Source of the DNA: Prochlorococcus sp. AG-402-N17
GTDB lineage: Bacteria; Cyanobacteriota; Cyanobacteriia; PCC-6307; Cyanobiaceae
Length of the DNA: 62,647 nt
Direction: 5' to 3'
NCBI GenBank assembly: GCA_003216455.1
Contig: QCIV01000006.1
Span: 1 to 62,647 of the forward strand
Shown: positions 1 through 11,160 of the stretch, piece after piece
How the letters are laid out: each line of letters begins with the position of its first letter
Numbering within the stretch: the stretch's first letter is position 1
Notes under the pieces: generated by a model
The model's input: the letters and a program-made list of their open reading frames with translations, nothing else
Database searches by the model: none
Told to the model about the DNA's origin: nothing
Program-made: the position numbers and the translations under genes

Positions 1-2121
1 TTAAATGGGTTGGTGATCTCCAAAAAAAACTTTTCGACAATTAATAATGATGCAGCAAATATTGCTGGAGCAAAAAGCATAAGATATTTGTTTGTTGAAA
101 GTATTTTGCAGAAAAAAATAATTGATGACTCTTGGAGAGAATGGATAGAGTCCCTAGCCTCTTTTTATATGGTTAGTAATTTAAAAATGTTTAAAACTGC
201 ATTTCCTCCTGGCTGGATTGGTAAATATAAGAATTTTTCTAAAGGTTTTAAAGATCAAATATGGATTGAAACTAAAAAAGAATTTGATATTAAAAAAAAT
301 GGATTAACAAAAAAAGAATTTTTTTTAATGAATACTTTATCTGAAAAAGGTAACTGGCAAAGTGAATTAGTAAAGTCTGGTTTCAATTACACTCTAATTA
401 ACTCAATGGTAAGTAAAAATTTCCTTGTTAAATCTAAAAGAAAAAAAAATATAAATACTAAATTAAATTCCTTTTTAAATCATCATATTGGAACTAAAAA
501 ACCAAATCTTACAAATGAGCAAAAAATTGCATTTCAAGAATTTCAAACAATGAAATCAGGAGATGCTCTACTTCTATGGGGTGAAACAGGTTCAGGTAAA
601 ACAGAAGTTTATATGAGAATTGCTGAAGATCAATTTCTTAAGAAAAAAAGTTGTTTGATACTAGCCCCAGAAATTGGGCTAATTCCTCAACTTATTGATA
701 GGTTTAGTCGGCGATTTAATAATGTCGTTTACGAATATCACAGTAACTGTTCTCCCAATCATAGAACTTTAGTTTGGAAGGAAATTATTAATCCTAATAA
801 ACCTTTGATAGTAATAGGAACCAGGTCCGCAGTTTTTCTTCCAATCAGAAATCTAGGATTAATAATTATGGATGAAGAACATGATATTTCTTATAAACAA
901 GACAGTCCTATGCCTTGTTATGACGCAAGAGAGATTGCTACTGAAATAGTAAAAAGGAATTCTGCAAAGCTAATTTTAGGGAGTGCCACCCCATCAATGA
1001 AGACTTGGAAAAAGTGTATTTTTGATAAGAATTTTAAATTGGTAAGAATGATTCAAAGGATATCCAGTAATGAGATTCCTGAAATAAGGATTATTGATAT
1101 GCGTGATGAGTTCAAGAAAGGAAATATGAAAATTTTTTCCAATGAATTACTACAATTGCTTCCTCAACTACGCTTAAAAAAAGAGCAGGCAATAATTTTG
1201 ATCCCTAGGAGGGGGCACAGTGGGTTTTTAAGTTGTAGGAATTGCGGATATTTAATAAATTGCCCAAACTGTGACGTTCCTTTATCAGTGCATCTCGGTT
1301 CACAAGGAAAAAAATGGTTAAGCTGTCATTGGTGTAATCATAAATCGAGATTGATCAATCGTTGCCCAGATTGTCATTCAACTGCCTTTAAGCCTTTTGG
1401 AATAGGTACACAAAGGGTAATAGAGTTTTTAAATGAAGAGTTTCCTGACTTAAGAGTGCTACGTTTTGATAGAGATACAACCTCAGGAAAAGATGGTCAT
1501 AGAGATATTCTTTCAAAGTTTTCTAAAGGTGATGCTGATATTCTTGTGGGAACTCAAATGTTGGCAAAAGGGATTGATATCCCCAATATTACTCTTTCAG
1601 TAGTTATTGCAGCAGATGGGTTGCTTCATCGCCCAGATATTTCGGCAGAAGAAAAATCATTACAATTATTTTTGCAATTAGCTGGCAGGGCAGGCAGGGC
1701 CCATAAAAAAGGAAAAGTAATTTTTCAAACATATAAACCTAACCACCCGGTAATTTCGTATCTTCAGAAAAGAGATTATGAAAGATTCTTAACTGAAAAC
1801 TCGAAATTGAGAAAAGATTATAATTTATTCCCATTTTGCACAATTTGCCTTCTTAAATTATCAGGTGAAAATTATGAATTAACTGAGTCAATTGCAATAA
1901 AATTAGCAAAATATCTACTCAATTTTTGCGAGAAAAATAACTGGAAATTAATTGGTCCTGCTCCTAGTTTAATTGCTAAAGTCGGTAAAAAATTTAGATG
2001 GCAGATATTAATACATGGTCCTGAAGGAACAAAGATACCTTTACCTGATAGATCAATATTATGGAAACTTATTCCAAAAAATGTTTTTTTAACAATAGAT
2101 GTTAATCCAGCAGAGTTGTAA
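1..2121 (+). CDS. priA: Primosomal protein N' (PriA helicase), 5' end outside the window
   Basis: Restarts stalled replication forks as a 3'-5' superfamily 2 DNA helicase. The reading frame is open to base 1, so the start lies upstream; the first in-frame start-like codon inside the window is TTG at 10. Visible motifs are Walker A GETGSGKT (about residue 190 from base 10), the DEEH box, and a zinc-binding cysteine set (CRNCG, CPNCD, CHWC, CPDCH) around residues 405-455. The helicase C-terminal half includes QLAGRAGR. The gene ends directly against a convergent gene, with no spacer. Confidence 0.95.
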   Translation, partial: LNGLVISKKNFSTINNDAANIAGAKSIRYLFVESILQKKIIDDSWREWIESLASFYMVSNLKMFKTAFPPGWIGKYKNFSKGFKDQIWIETKKEFDIKKNGLTKKEFFLMNTLSEKGNWQSELVKSGFNYTLINSMVSKNFLVKSKRKKNINTKLNSFLNHHIGTKKPNLTNEQKIAFQEFQTMKSGDALLLWGETGSGKTEVYMRIAEDQFLKKKSCLILAPEIGLIPQLIDRFSRRFNNVVYEYHSNCSPNHRTLVWKEIINPNKPLIVIGTRSAVFLPIRNLGLIIMDEEHDISYKQDSPMPCYDAREIATEIVKRNSAKLILGSATPSMKTWKKCIFDKNFKLVRMIQRISSNEIPEIRIIDMRDEFKKGNMKIFSNELLQLLPQLRLKKEQAIILIPRRGHSGFLSCRNCGYLINCPNCDVPLSVHLGSQGKKWLSCHWCNHKSRLINRCPDCHSTAFKPFGIGTQRVIEFLNEEFPDLRVLRFDRDTTSGKDGHRDILSKFSKGDADILVGTQMLAKGIDIPNITLSVVIAADGLLHRPDISAEEKSLQLFLQLAGRAGRAHKKGKVIFQTYKPNHPVISYLQKRDYERFLTENSKLRKDYNLFPFCTICLLKLSGENYELTESIAIKLAKYLLNFCEKNNWKLIGPAPSLIAKVGKKFRWQILIHGPEGTKIPLPDRSILWKLIPKNVFLTIDVNPAEL

Positions 2122-3231
2122 TTACTTTGATGGAAGTTGAGGTAAATCCGAACCTAATTTAAATCTATATAATCTTAATATATAAACAAATACTATAGTT
2201 ATTAAAAGAATAGATATCCCAATCAAAAGTTTGTTGAGTCTCCAGAAAGAAAATTCAAGACTATTTATCTGCCCTTGATTTAAATTCCAAGTTATTAGAT
2301 TTTTTGTGATTTCTATATTTGAATTATTTTTATCAGTAAGGGTAGCTTTATGAGGGTGAATAATTTTGAAAATGAGTTCTAAATTATCAATACCTTGAAT
2401 AAAATTTAGATCCAAATCTAACCTGTAAAAGTATTTTTTAAAAAAAATGAAGTTTTTTTGAGTAGTATTAATCTCTATATTTGTTGATTCTCCCGCTAAC
2501 TCTCCAGCTGTATTTTGGGTGATTTTAAGAACTTGCTTTGTATCTTCTAAATTGAGATTTTTATGTTTCAAAGAAAAGGCTGATTCGTCTTGTTCAATTT
2601 CCGCGTCGGGAAAAATACCTTTCATCCTCTCTTCAAATTTTAATTGCCAAGGAAATTTATTTATGTATTTACTCTCTATCACTAAATTATTGGTTATTGA
2701 ATCAAGTTCACTTAAATCAAGGGTATCCTCAATTTTAACGCAGCCACTTAAAAGTGGAATTAATAATAATAGTATTAAAAAAATGATCAGTGAAAAGCCT
2801 TTCTGAAAGGGTTTTGTTTCACCAGTTGGAGTCTCAGTTACATTAATAAATTTTTTTTTCTTCAATACTTCTCTTTTTTTGCGCAGTGAGTTAAGAGATT
2901 TTTTATTGAGTGATGGGTCGCTTTCAAACTGTAAATTCCAATTTTCTGGCTTTTTAATATCAGGAGACTCTATAACTTCCATCAAATACTTTGCATTTTC
3001 TCTCGTTTTATTATCGTAAGATTTTAGAAGTTCTTTACAAAATCTTTTAGCCTCCTCCTTTTTATTGATACCACAAAGAGCAGTAATTAAGATTGTTCTT
3101 AAATTTACTCCCTCTTTGCTTGATAAAGGAAAAGATTCGATTATGGGCAAAAGAAATTCAATACAAAAATGATACTCACCTTTAGCTAATGCAAATTCTA
3201 CTGTTTCTAAAACTTGCTCATAAGTTTTCAT
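2122..3231 (-). CDS. DUF3153-type membrane protein with an N-terminal helical domain
   Basis: Function unknown. Residues 1-115 are helical and charged and resemble a short TPR-like repeat region. A very hydrophobic stretch at about 146-163 ends in LLSGC. After it comes an extracytoplasmic beta-rich domain of the type I recognise as cyanobacterial DUF3153, and a second membrane helix near 335-352 leaves a short C-terminal tail. The LSGC sequence looks like a lipobox but lies about 160 residues in. No ATG, GTG or TTG in frame just before the hydrophobic stretch would give a normal lipoprotein start, so this looks like a fusion. It lies 3 nt downstream of argB and is probably co-transcribed with it. 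Confidence 0.75.
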   Translation of the reverse strand: MKTYEQVLETVEFALAKGEYHFCIEFLLPIIESFPLSSKEGVNLRTILITALCGINKKEEAKRFCKELLKSYDNKTRENAKYLMEVIESPDIKKPENWNLQFESDPSLNKKSLNSLRKKREVLKKKKFINVTETPTGETKPFQKGFSLIIFLILLLLIPLLSGCVKIEDTLDLSELDSITNNLVIESKYINKFPWQLKFEERMKGIFPDAEIEQDESAFSLKHKNLNLEDTKQVLKITQNTAGELAGESTNIEINTTQKNFIFFKKYFYRLDLDLNFIQGIDNLELIFKIIHPHKATLTDKNNSNIEITKNLITWNLNQGQINSLEFSFWRLNKLLIGISILLITIVFVYILRLYRFKLGSDLPQLPSK

Positions 3232-3234
3232 GGG

Positions 3235-4086
3235 TTAGGCGACTATCATCGTACCTATACCGGAATTTGTAAAAATTTCAAGAAGTAATGAATGTTCTAT
3301 TCTTCCATCAATTATGTGAGCTGCTTTAACTCCTTGTGCTAAAGATCTTATACAGCATTCTGTCTTTGGAATCATACCTTCAGTAACAATTTTTTTATCA
3401 ATAAAATCTCTTGCCTCTTTGAGATTCGTTTTTTCAACAAGACTATTTTTGTTATCTTTTTCTTTTAAAATCCCTTGAGTATCAGTAAGCAGAATAAGTT
3501 TTTCTGCATTTATTGCAGCAGCAATTTCTCCAGCAACAAAATCTGCATTGATGTTATGGGAAATACCCTCCAAGGTTGATCCAATACTAGAAATGATAGG
3601 GATATATCCCTTAGAAATTAGAGGATCTAATATTTCAGGATTGATTTTTGTAACCTCCCCCACTAACCCATGGCTCCCATCTCCTAGTTCTCTAGATTGA
3701 ATTAAGTTCCCATCAAGACCTGATATTCCCACAGCTGAGGATCCAGTTTTATTAATGCCTTTTACAATTTGTTTGTTAACTCTACCCATTAGAACCATCT
3801 CGACAATTTCCATTGTTTTTTGATCAGTAATTCTTAATCCATTTTCGAATTTAGGAGATATTTCTAATTTCTTTAACCAATTATTAATCTCGGGTCCACC
3901 TCCATGAATTACTATCGGACAAACCCCAACGGTTGATAAAAGTGCTATGTCTCTAAAAAAAGCATTTTTTAAATTATCATTCTCCATAACAGAACCACCA
4001 TACTTGATAACAATTTTTCTACCTGAGAAACTTTGTATATATGGGAGTGCTTCGCTTAATATTGATACTCTTTGAGAATCATTCAT
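3235..4086 (-). CDS. argB: Acetylglutamate kinase
   Basis: Phosphorylates N-acetyl-L-glutamate in the second step of arginine synthesis. The 283-residue length is normal. The amino acid kinase fold is clear: IKYGGSVM near residue 28, the substrate-binding IHGGGPEI near 60, [12 protein letters not shown] near 178, and the C-terminal GTMIV ending. In cyanobacteria this enzyme is the classic PII (GlnB) target, although nothing in this window shows the partner. ATG start at 4086. The DUF3153-type gene follows after 3 nt. Confidence 0.97.
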   Translation of the reverse strand: MNDSQRVSILSEALPYIQSFSGRKIVIKYGGSVMENDNLKNAFFRDIALLSTVGVCPIVIHGGGPEINNWLKKLEISPKFENGLRITDQKTMEIVEMVLMGRVNKQIVKGINKTGSSAVGISGLDGNLIQSRELGDGSHGLVGEVTKINPEILDPLISKGYIPIISSIGSTLEGISHNINADFVAGEIAAAINAEKLILLTDTQGILKEKDNKNSLVEKTNLKEARDFIDKKIVTEGMIPKTECCIRSLAQGVKAAHIIDGRIEHSLLLEIFTNSGIGTMIVA

Positions 4087-4150
4087 TATTAAAATTCATT
4101 AAAACTTGATTGAATTGAGAAATTAGGTTTTTACAAATATATCCCTTTAT

Positions 4151-4681
4151 TCAATAAAAGAGAATAAAATCAAATTCTTTTTTATTATCGTCGATAATAA
4201 ATTCTGATTCAAGACCTTTGACGAAAAACCTATTTAATCGTTCTTGTTTTTCAATCCATTTTTCTAGAGGGACAGCGTTTATTTCGAAACGCATTCTGAG
4301 ACCATTTTTTTCTTCCTTCGTAACTTCTTCTATTTCTTTTAGTTGAGGCGGATTATCCTCGTCCCACAAATTTAAAGATTCTAATGACGATTCAAGATGA
4401 GCTTTTATCCCATATCTCCATCTTGTAACATCTTTAACTAGTTCAGTTAATTCTTTTGGTCTATTAAATTTATTTGTCGCAAAATTCGTCTTGTCAAACA
4501 ACTCTACAGGAGGTATTTCGGAAGTCTTTAAACCTAATCCAATTAAAAATATAGGTACTCCATAAAAAAAAGTAGGTACACTTAAATTTACTGAGTCTGT
4601 AAAATAAGCAGTCATTCCAACAAAAGCTAATATACCCCCAGCCGTTACGATTAAGTTTCCAGGCGATAGGTATTTCTTCAT
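4151..4681 (-). CDS. DUF2854-type membrane protein
   Basis: A 176-residue protein of unknown function that I recognise as the cyanobacterial/plastid DUF2854 type. Two hydrophobic helices (about residues 9-28 and 36-52) are separated by a short polar loop and followed by a soluble, charged C-terminal domain rich in Glu and Lys. It starts at ATG 4681, back-to-back with a small gene on the other strand (42 nt between starts), so their promoters must overlap. Confidence 0.75.
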   Translation of the reverse strand: MKKYLSPGNLIVTAGGILAFVGMTAYFTDSVNLSVPTFFYGVPIFLIGLGLKTSEIPPVELFDKTNFATNKFNRPKELTELVKDVTRWRYGIKAHLESSLESLNLWDEDNPPQLKEIEEVTKEEKNGLRMRFEINAVPLEKWIEKQERLNRFFVKGLESEFIIDDNKKEFDFILFY

Positions 4682-4723
4682 TTTGATTTAGTAGAATAAG
4701 TTTTAAATGGTCTAACAAGTATT

Positions 4724-4906
4724 ATGCAAGATCCTAATACTGCAAATCAAGGTGATTTAATTTTTAAACTTGATCAAGATAGAGCGTGGCTATTAGAAAA
4801 TCTTGATAAGGGTAAATGGCCAGAAATTAGAAGCGAACTTGCCTCACTTGAAAGAAAAATAAGCAAACTAATTATAAGTGTTCAAGAAAATAATGTTGAT
4901 ATTTGA
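4724..4906 (+). CDS. Small conserved-looking protein (60 aa), function unknown
   Basis: Starts at ATG 4724 and ends 1 nt before the convergent ssb stop. The product is soluble and acidic, with an amphipathic helical C-terminal half (about residues 12-52) typical of a small coiled-coil protein. No recognised motif. It is kept because it fills the divergent gap neatly, has an ordinary start and normal composition, and no competing gene overlaps it. It could be an unnamed picocyanobacterial family. Confidence 0.55.
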   Translation: MQDPNTANQGDLIFKLDQDRAWLLENLDKGKWPEIRSELASLERKISKLIISVQENNVDI

Positions 4907-4907
4907 T

Positions 4908-5333
4908 TTAAAAAGGTATTTCGTCAACTTCAGGTACTAAAGGTGAACTATCCCAGCTAGAATTTTTGGTGCTTTCTTTTTTTTCAAATGACTCATTATT
5001 TTCTCTTTGATCAGACTTAATAACATCAACTGATGATATTTGATGAATTTTTGAAGCTGTTAGTTCTGGTTGCTTTTCTTTCGTTCCGTCTTTTCTAGTG
5101 ACAGAATTCATCTTTAGACGTCCCTCAATAACAATATTTTGCCCCTCCTTCAGTTCATCTACCATTTCTTGGGCAATATTCCCCCATCCTATGATCTTGA
5201 GATCTCTGGTTGGATCTTCACTACGTAATCCTTTAAAATTAACAATCATTTCTGCTATTGGAGTTTGGTTTTCTTTGGTATACCTCATTTGGGGAGCACT
5301 ATTAATGACCGCCTGAATTAAACAATGATTCAT
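4908..5333 (-). CDS. ssb: Single-stranded DNA-binding protein
   Basis: Coats single-stranded DNA during replication and repair. The OB fold occupies about residues 1-105, with VIEGRLK and the LKIIGWGNIAQ strand visible. A flexible low-complexity linker rich in Ser, Lys and Glu follows. The acidic-hydrophobic tip ends VDEIPF, which is the protein-interaction tail of bacterial SSB. At 141 residues it is normal in length for a cyanobacterium. ATG start at 5333. Confidence 0.93.
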   Translation of the reverse strand: MNHCLIQAVINSAPQMRYTKENQTPIAEMIVNFKGLRSEDPTRDLKIIGWGNIAQEMVDELKEGQNIVIEGRLKMNSVTRKDGTKEKQPELTASKIHQISSVDVIKSDQRENNESFEKKESTKNSSWDSSPLVPEVDEIPF

Positions 5334-5361
5334 TACTTACTATTTAATTAAAGACATACTG

Positions 5362-6159
5362 ATGCAGAATCAAGGAAATTGCTATAAAAATGTTTGGATC
5401 CTATCAGGAACTTCTGATGGGCCTGTAATAGCTAATAGGCTTCTTGAACTTAATTATTCAGTCTTTGCAAGTGTTTTAACTTATAAAGCAGGGCAAGCTT
5501 ATATTGAGAATCCAAAGTTACATATCATTACGGGGAAATTAAATAATAAAGATCAAATTATTAATTTCATAAACAAAAATAAAATCACATGCGTTGTCGA
5601 TGCTACTCATCCGTTTGCCGTAATAATTTCTAAAAATCTTAATAATGCATGTAAAGAGATTAATACACCTCTTTTACTATTTGAGAGGAAATCTCTAATA
5701 AATAAGTCTAATAATTTTTTTTATATTTATGATTTAAAGGATATAAATAACGTTGATATTGAGAATAAGAATATTCTTCTTGCAATAGGATCAAGATTCC
5801 TTAACGATACAGCTAATTATTATATGAATTGTAAAGCAAATGTATTTACAAGGGTACTTCCAACTTATGAGAGTATAACTAAAGCTTTTGGATCATGTAT
5901 TAAAAATTCAAACATAGCGATACTTGAACCGAGTAAAAATAATAAAAACATTTTAGAAAAAAAACTTTGTGATTTTTGGGAGATAGATTATGTTTTATGC
6001 AGAGAATCTGGCAGTTATTCTCAGAAAAACTGGGAGAGTATAGTTTCTGGAAGTAAAATGAAGTTATTTTTGGTTAAAAGGCCGAAAGTTAAAAATGATT
6101 ATTCTTACTCTTTTGATCAACATTACAATTTGATAAATCACATAATTAAAAAATATTGA
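5362..6159 (+). CDS. cobK: Precorrin-6A reductase
   Basis: NAD(P)H-dependent reductase of the corrin (vitamin B12) pathway. The N-terminal WILSGTSDGP (about residues 12-21) is the nucleotide-binding start of CobK/CbiJ, DATHPFA near residue 79 is the family hallmark, and CRESGSYSQ near 213 lies in the C-terminal half. At 265 residues it has normal length. It is divergent from ssb by 28 nt and 13 nt upstream of cutA, which is probably in the same transcript. cobO elsewhere in this window supports a complete B12 pathway. Confidence 0.9.
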   Translation: MQNQGNCYKNVWILSGTSDGPVIANRLLELNYSVFASVLTYKAGQAYIENPKLHIITGKLNNKDQIINFINKNKITCVVDATHPFAVIISKNLNNACKEINTPLLLFERKSLINKSNNFFYIYDLKDINNVDIENKNILLAIGSRFLNDTANYYMNCKANVFTRVLPTYESITKAFGSCIKNSNIAILEPSKNNKNILEKKLCDFWEIDYVLCRESGSYSQKNWESIVSGSKMKLFLVKRPKVKNDYSYSFDQHYNLINHIIKKY

Positions 6160-6172
6160 TGTTTAATTCATT

Positions 6173-6478
6173 ATGGAAGTATTAGTTATGATCACAACTG
6201 AATCAAGTAACGCAAATGCTTTACGAATGGCTAAATTACTAATACAAAATAAACTTGCAGCTTGTGTTTCTATAAAGCAAATTTTTTCAATTTATAAGTG
6301 GGATTATGATATTGAAGAAACTAAAGAGTTTGAAATCACAATAAAAAGTAAACTAGAATTTAAAGATTGTTTAATTGATTTCGTAAATAAAAATTCCACA
6401 TATGATGTTCCTCAAATCATTTACAAAAAATACAATGCTGAGATGAAATATTATGATTGGTTGAATAACACTATTTGA
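6173..6478 (+). CDS. cutA: CutA-like divalent ion tolerance protein
   Basis: Small trimeric PII-fold protein of the CutA1 family. The typical opening (V-MITTES near residues 4-11), LAACVSIKQIFSIYKW with the conserved Cys (about 28-43), E-EF-I-IKS and the C-terminal YDVPQI are all present. The family was named for copper tolerance in E. coli, but its true role is unclear. At 101 residues it is full length. It follows cobK by 13 nt and ends 6 nt from the convergent kinase gene. Confidence 0.92.
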   Translation: MEVLVMITTESSNANALRMAKLLIQNKLAACVSIKQIFSIYKWDYDIEETKEFEITIKSKLEFKDCLIDFVNKNSTYDVPQIIYKKYNAEMKYYDWLNNTI

Positions 6479-6484
6479 TTAAAT

Positions 6485-7489
6485 CTATTTTATTAACTCT
6501 TTAAGATCAATATCCGATCTAGATCCTAATTGCGAAATTATTTGCCCCGCACAAATTGAAGCTATCTCTCCGCATTTTTTGAGGGAATAATTGTTTATTA
6601 ATCCATGGATAAATCCTCCCGCATAGATATCTCCCGCTCCTGTAGTATCAATAATCTTGCCTTTCGTTATTGACTCAATTATCTCAACATTGTTTTCGTT
6701 AACTATTAGAGAACCATTGCTTCCAAGAGTTACTATGACTAATTCACATAAGGAAGATAGGTCTTCTTGGCAGCTTGCTAATTTATCATTTTTAAATAGA
6801 CTTAACACCTCGGATTCATTACAAAAAACAATATCTACATATTCATAAATTAATTCCAAGAAACTCTCACGATGTCTATCTACACAAAATGAATCAGACA
6901 AAGAAAGGATTATTTTTGTATTAGATTGTTTTGCAATTTGGGCGGCTTTAATAAAAGCTTTTTTAGCTAATTCGCTGTCCCATAAATATCCTTCTAAATA
7001 TAAGTATTTACTTTCCTTAATTACAGTAAAGTCTACGTCTTTTGGTTCAAACTCTACAGATGCTCCTAGGTAGGTGCACATAGTTCTTTGTGCATCAGGT
7101 GTAACCAAAATGATTGAATGAGCTGTTGGAGCACCTTCAATAGTTGGTGGAGTATTAAATATAGTTTTACTTTTTTTTATATCGTCAGAAAAGAAATTCC
7201 CAAATTGATCATTTTTCACTCTTCCTATAAACTGCACATTATTTCCTAATTCTGCTAAAGAAACAACGGTATTTGCTGAGGACCCACCTGAAATTTGTTT
7301 GATCACTTTGCAATTTTCTAACAATCTCTGAGATTCATCAGAATTAATTAGATTCATTGATCCTTTATCCAGATTATTTATCTCAAGAAACTCATCTTCA
7401 ATATTTACAATAATATCTACTATTGCGTTGCCCAGACCAATGAGATCAACCTTTTTATTATATTCAAAATGTCTAAAGGATCCCTTCAT
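6485..7489 (-). CDS. PfkB-family carbohydrate/nucleoside kinase
   Basis: Ribokinase-fold kinase, 334 residues. The N-terminal GLGNAIVDI (about residues 18-26), the glycine pair GGSSANTVVSLAELG (about 68-82) and the catalytic signature DTTGAGDIYAGGF near residue 286 are clear. The overall pattern resembles the adenosine-kinase-like branch, but the substrate cannot be fixed from sequence alone. It starts 15 nt downstream of purA on the same strand, which mildly favours a purine nucleoside substrate (inference). Confidence 0.88.
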   Translation of the reverse strand: MKGSFRHFEYNKKVDLIGLGNAIVDIIVNIEDEFLEINNLDKGSMNLINSDESQRLLENCKVIKQISGGSSANTVVSLAELGNNVQFIGRVKNDQFGNFFSDDIKKSKTIFNTPPTIEGAPTAHSIILVTPDAQRTMCTYLGASVEFEPKDVDFTVIKESKYLYLEGYLWDSELAKKAFIKAAQIAKQSNTKIILSLSDSFCVDRHRESFLELIYEYVDIVFCNESEVLSLFKNDKLASCQEDLSSLCELVIVTLGSNGSLIVNENNVEIIESITKGKIIDTTGAGDIYAGGFIHGLINNYSLKKCGEIASICAGQIISQLGSRSDIDLKELIK

Positions 7490-7504
7490 TAATTTGAAAT
7501 TAAA

Positions 7505-8869
<1,365 letters not shown>

Positions 8870-8896
8870 TTACTTTTAAAAAGTAAATGAATTGTA

Positions 8897-9331
8897 TCAA
8901 CTTTCTCTTAAAACCATTTTTTCAGCGAGAGAAAATTCTTTGGTTAAACGCTCTTTAAGTTTATCTGGTAAAGGTCTACTTGCAAAGTTTTTGTAATGAC
9001 CTGCCATAGCATTTAATGCTGTTTGCATTGTGGTAAATGATTGCGTTTTATTGACCATCCCTCTATTTCTGTATCTGGAAATATAGTCAGTTATTAGGGT
9101 AAGAGCCTCACTTCTTACTTCATCTTTATTTGGAGAATCTTTTGGAGTATCAACAGCTGTTTGTAATGTTTTAACAACTGAAATTGTATCCTTTGTATAG
9201 TCACCTGTCATAGCAGTTTTTGCAGCTATGGAAGGGGAACTAAATAGTGTAAAAACAACAATTAAGGATATTGCAAAAGATATAGCTTTGGTAAGATTCT
9301 TAAAAAATTTTGATGTCAATTTAAGTAACAT
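8897..9331 (-). CDS. psb27: Photosystem II assembly protein Psb27
   Basis: Lumenal assembly factor that binds CP43 before the manganese cluster is built. A hydrophobic export signal (about residues 14-37, ending in a SIAA-type site) is followed by a four-helix-bundle domain with the Psb27-type TGDYTKDT and ALTLITDYISRYR segments. The protein has no cysteine at all, so the lipid-anchor cysteine reported for many cyanobacterial Psb27 proteins is missing here. It sits between purA and proS on the same strand. Confidence 0.9.
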   Translation of the reverse strand: MLLKLTSKFFKNLTKAISFAISLIVVFTLFSSPSIAAKTAMTGDYTKDTISVVKTLQTAVDTPKDSPNKDEVRSEALTLITDYISRYRNRGMVNKTQSFTTMQTALNAMAGHYKNFASRPLPDKLKERLTKEFSLAEKMVLRES

Positions 9332-9357
9332 AACTTAGCTCCCAAAAAAAATTAGCC

Positions 9358-11160
9358 TCAAGACTTTTTATTGTACATTATTTCAGATTCGGAAATAAAT
9401 GTTTCTAACAATTTATCAGTACTAATTTTAAGCTTAGTATTATTTGTTCTGCATAAAAGTTCTACCTCTTTACTAATAGAATCTCTGCCAATAATTATCT
9501 GAAAAGGAATACCAATTAATTCTGCATCTTTAAATTTCACTCCAGCTCTATCGTTTCTATCATCAAGAAGGACATCAATTTTATTAATTAAAAAGTTGTT
9601 ATAGATTTGCTCAGTAAGATCACTTTGAATAGGATCTTTTAGGTTTGTTGGGATAATAATAACTTCAAAAGGAGAAATCTGGATAGGCCAACAAATTCCT
9701 TTTTGATCATGATTCTGTTCGATAGCAGCTTGAGCTATTCTTGTCACTCCTATGCCGTAACAACCCATCCATAAATTTTTTAACTGACCGTCCTTATCAG
9801 AAAACTTTGCATTTAATTTTTCACTATATTTTTGACCTAGTTGGAAAATATGTCCAATTTCGATACCTTTTTTTTCTTTAAGTTCTTCATTATCATCAAT
9901 ACTTATTTTATCTCCTTTTTTGGCATTCCTAATATCCCCAATTAGATAGTCTTTCGAATCAAAAGAAAATTCTTGAAAAACTTTATGGAAATCAACTTGA
10001 TTCCCACCACTTATAAACTTTGAAAGGTCACTTGCAGAATGGTCAATTATTCTTGTCCATTTTTTATCCCAATTAGAATTAGCTTTAATAGTTTTATTAT
10101 CTAAATCTGGCCCTATATAACCTAAGGGAAAATCAACTAGATTTTTTTCGATAGTATTTTTGTCTTCGATCTTTTTAAGATTAAGGAGATTGAAATTGTG
10201 AAGTTTATCGATTAAGTTAAAAAGCTTAACTTCATTAATGTGTTGATCGCCTCTTATGCATGCAAGAATTGGGACCTCAAATTCACCTTCGAACTGTGCA
10301 AGAAATATTACTACTTTAATAATCTGACTAGGGTCTAAATTATTTTTATCGCAAACTTCTAAGATTGTTTTTTGATGAGGTGTTTCCAACCACTCTGCAA
10401 TATTCTCTTTTATTGGAATAGGTTTAGAGGGTAGAGAAACTGCTTTTTCAATATTGGCAGCATAAGTACCACTTTGAGTGAACAAAATGGAATCTTCTCC
10501 AGCATCAGCAGTTACCATAAATTCTTTAGATGAGGCACCGCCAATTGCTCCACTATCAGCTTCAACCCCTACTGTCTGCAGTCCACAAGATTTAAAAATA
10601 TTTTCATAAGAATTGCCCACCTTTTCATAGAAAGAAGCCAGATCTTTTTCTGAAGAATGAAAAGAATAACCATCTTTCATTATAAATTCTCTACTTCTCA
10701 TCAATCCAAACCTTGGCCTAATTTCATCTCTAAATTTTGTCTGGATTTGATAAAAACATTGGGGTAATTGCTTATAGGAGTTGATGGTCTCTGATGCAAT
10801 ACTAGTGATCACCTCTTCGTGAGTTGGAGCTAATCCAAATTCTTTACCTTGTCTATCTTTGAGATTAAACATTATTCCTTCCCCTGCAGTATATCCTTCC
10901 CATCTCTCACTTTTTCTCCATAAATCTGCAGGATGAAGTTGGGGTAATAGTAATTTTGTACAACCAATACTATTAAGTTCTCGCTCTATAATTGCGGATA
11001 TTTTTTCAATAACTCTAAGCATTATTGGCATGTATGCATAAATACCGCTGTTAACTCTGCGAATATACCCAGCTTTTAAAAGTAATTGATGTGAAATAAT
11101 CTCAGCTTCAGAAGGTGTGTCACGAAGTGTCCCCAGAGGAAATGAGGTTGTCACGCGCAT
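9358..11160 (-). CDS. proS: Prolyl-tRNA synthetase (bacterial type)
   Basis: Class II synthetase that charges tRNA-Pro. Visible are the motif 1 region near residues 30-60, motif 2 with FRDEIRPRFGLMR near 142-154, an inserted editing (YbaK-like) domain about 230-390, motif 3 GCYGIGVTR near 460, and a C-terminal anticodon-binding domain with DDRNDRAGVKFKDAELIG. At 600 residues it is the standard bacterial architecture. ATG start at 11160. psb27 lies 26 nt downstream. Confidence 0.97.
   Translation of the reverse strand: MRVTTSFPLGTLRDTPSEAEIISHQLLLKAGYIRRVNSGIYAYMPIMLRVIEKISAIIERELNSIGCTKLLLPQLHPADLWRKSERWEGYTAGEGIMFNLKDRQGKEFGLAPTHEEVITSIASETINSYKQLPQCFYQIQTKFRDEIRPRFGLMRSREFIMKDGYSFHSSEKDLASFYEKVGNSYENIFKSCGLQTVGVEADSGAIGGASSKEFMVTADAGEDSILFTQSGTYAANIEKAVSLPSKPIPIKENIAEWLETPHQKTILEVCDKNNLDPSQIIKVVIFLAQFEGEFEVPILACIRGDQHINEVKLFNLIDKLHNFNLLNLKKIEDKNTIEKNLVDFPLGYIGPDLDNKTIKANSNWDKKWTRIIDHSASDLSKFISGGNQVDFHKVFQEFSFDSKDYLIGDIRNAKKGDKISIDDNEELKEKKGIEIGHIFQLGQKYSEKLNAKFSDKDGQLKNLWMGCYGIGVTRIAQAAIEQNHDQKGICWPIQISPFEVIIIPTNLKDPIQSDLTEQIYNNFLINKIDVLLDDRNDRAGVKFKDAELIGIPFQIIIGRDSISKEVELLCRTNNTKLKISTDKLLETFISESEIMYNKKS

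Noticed and set aside
1..9. priA as a truncated pseudogene
   Set aside because: The frame is open to the window edge, so the missing start is an effect of the window.
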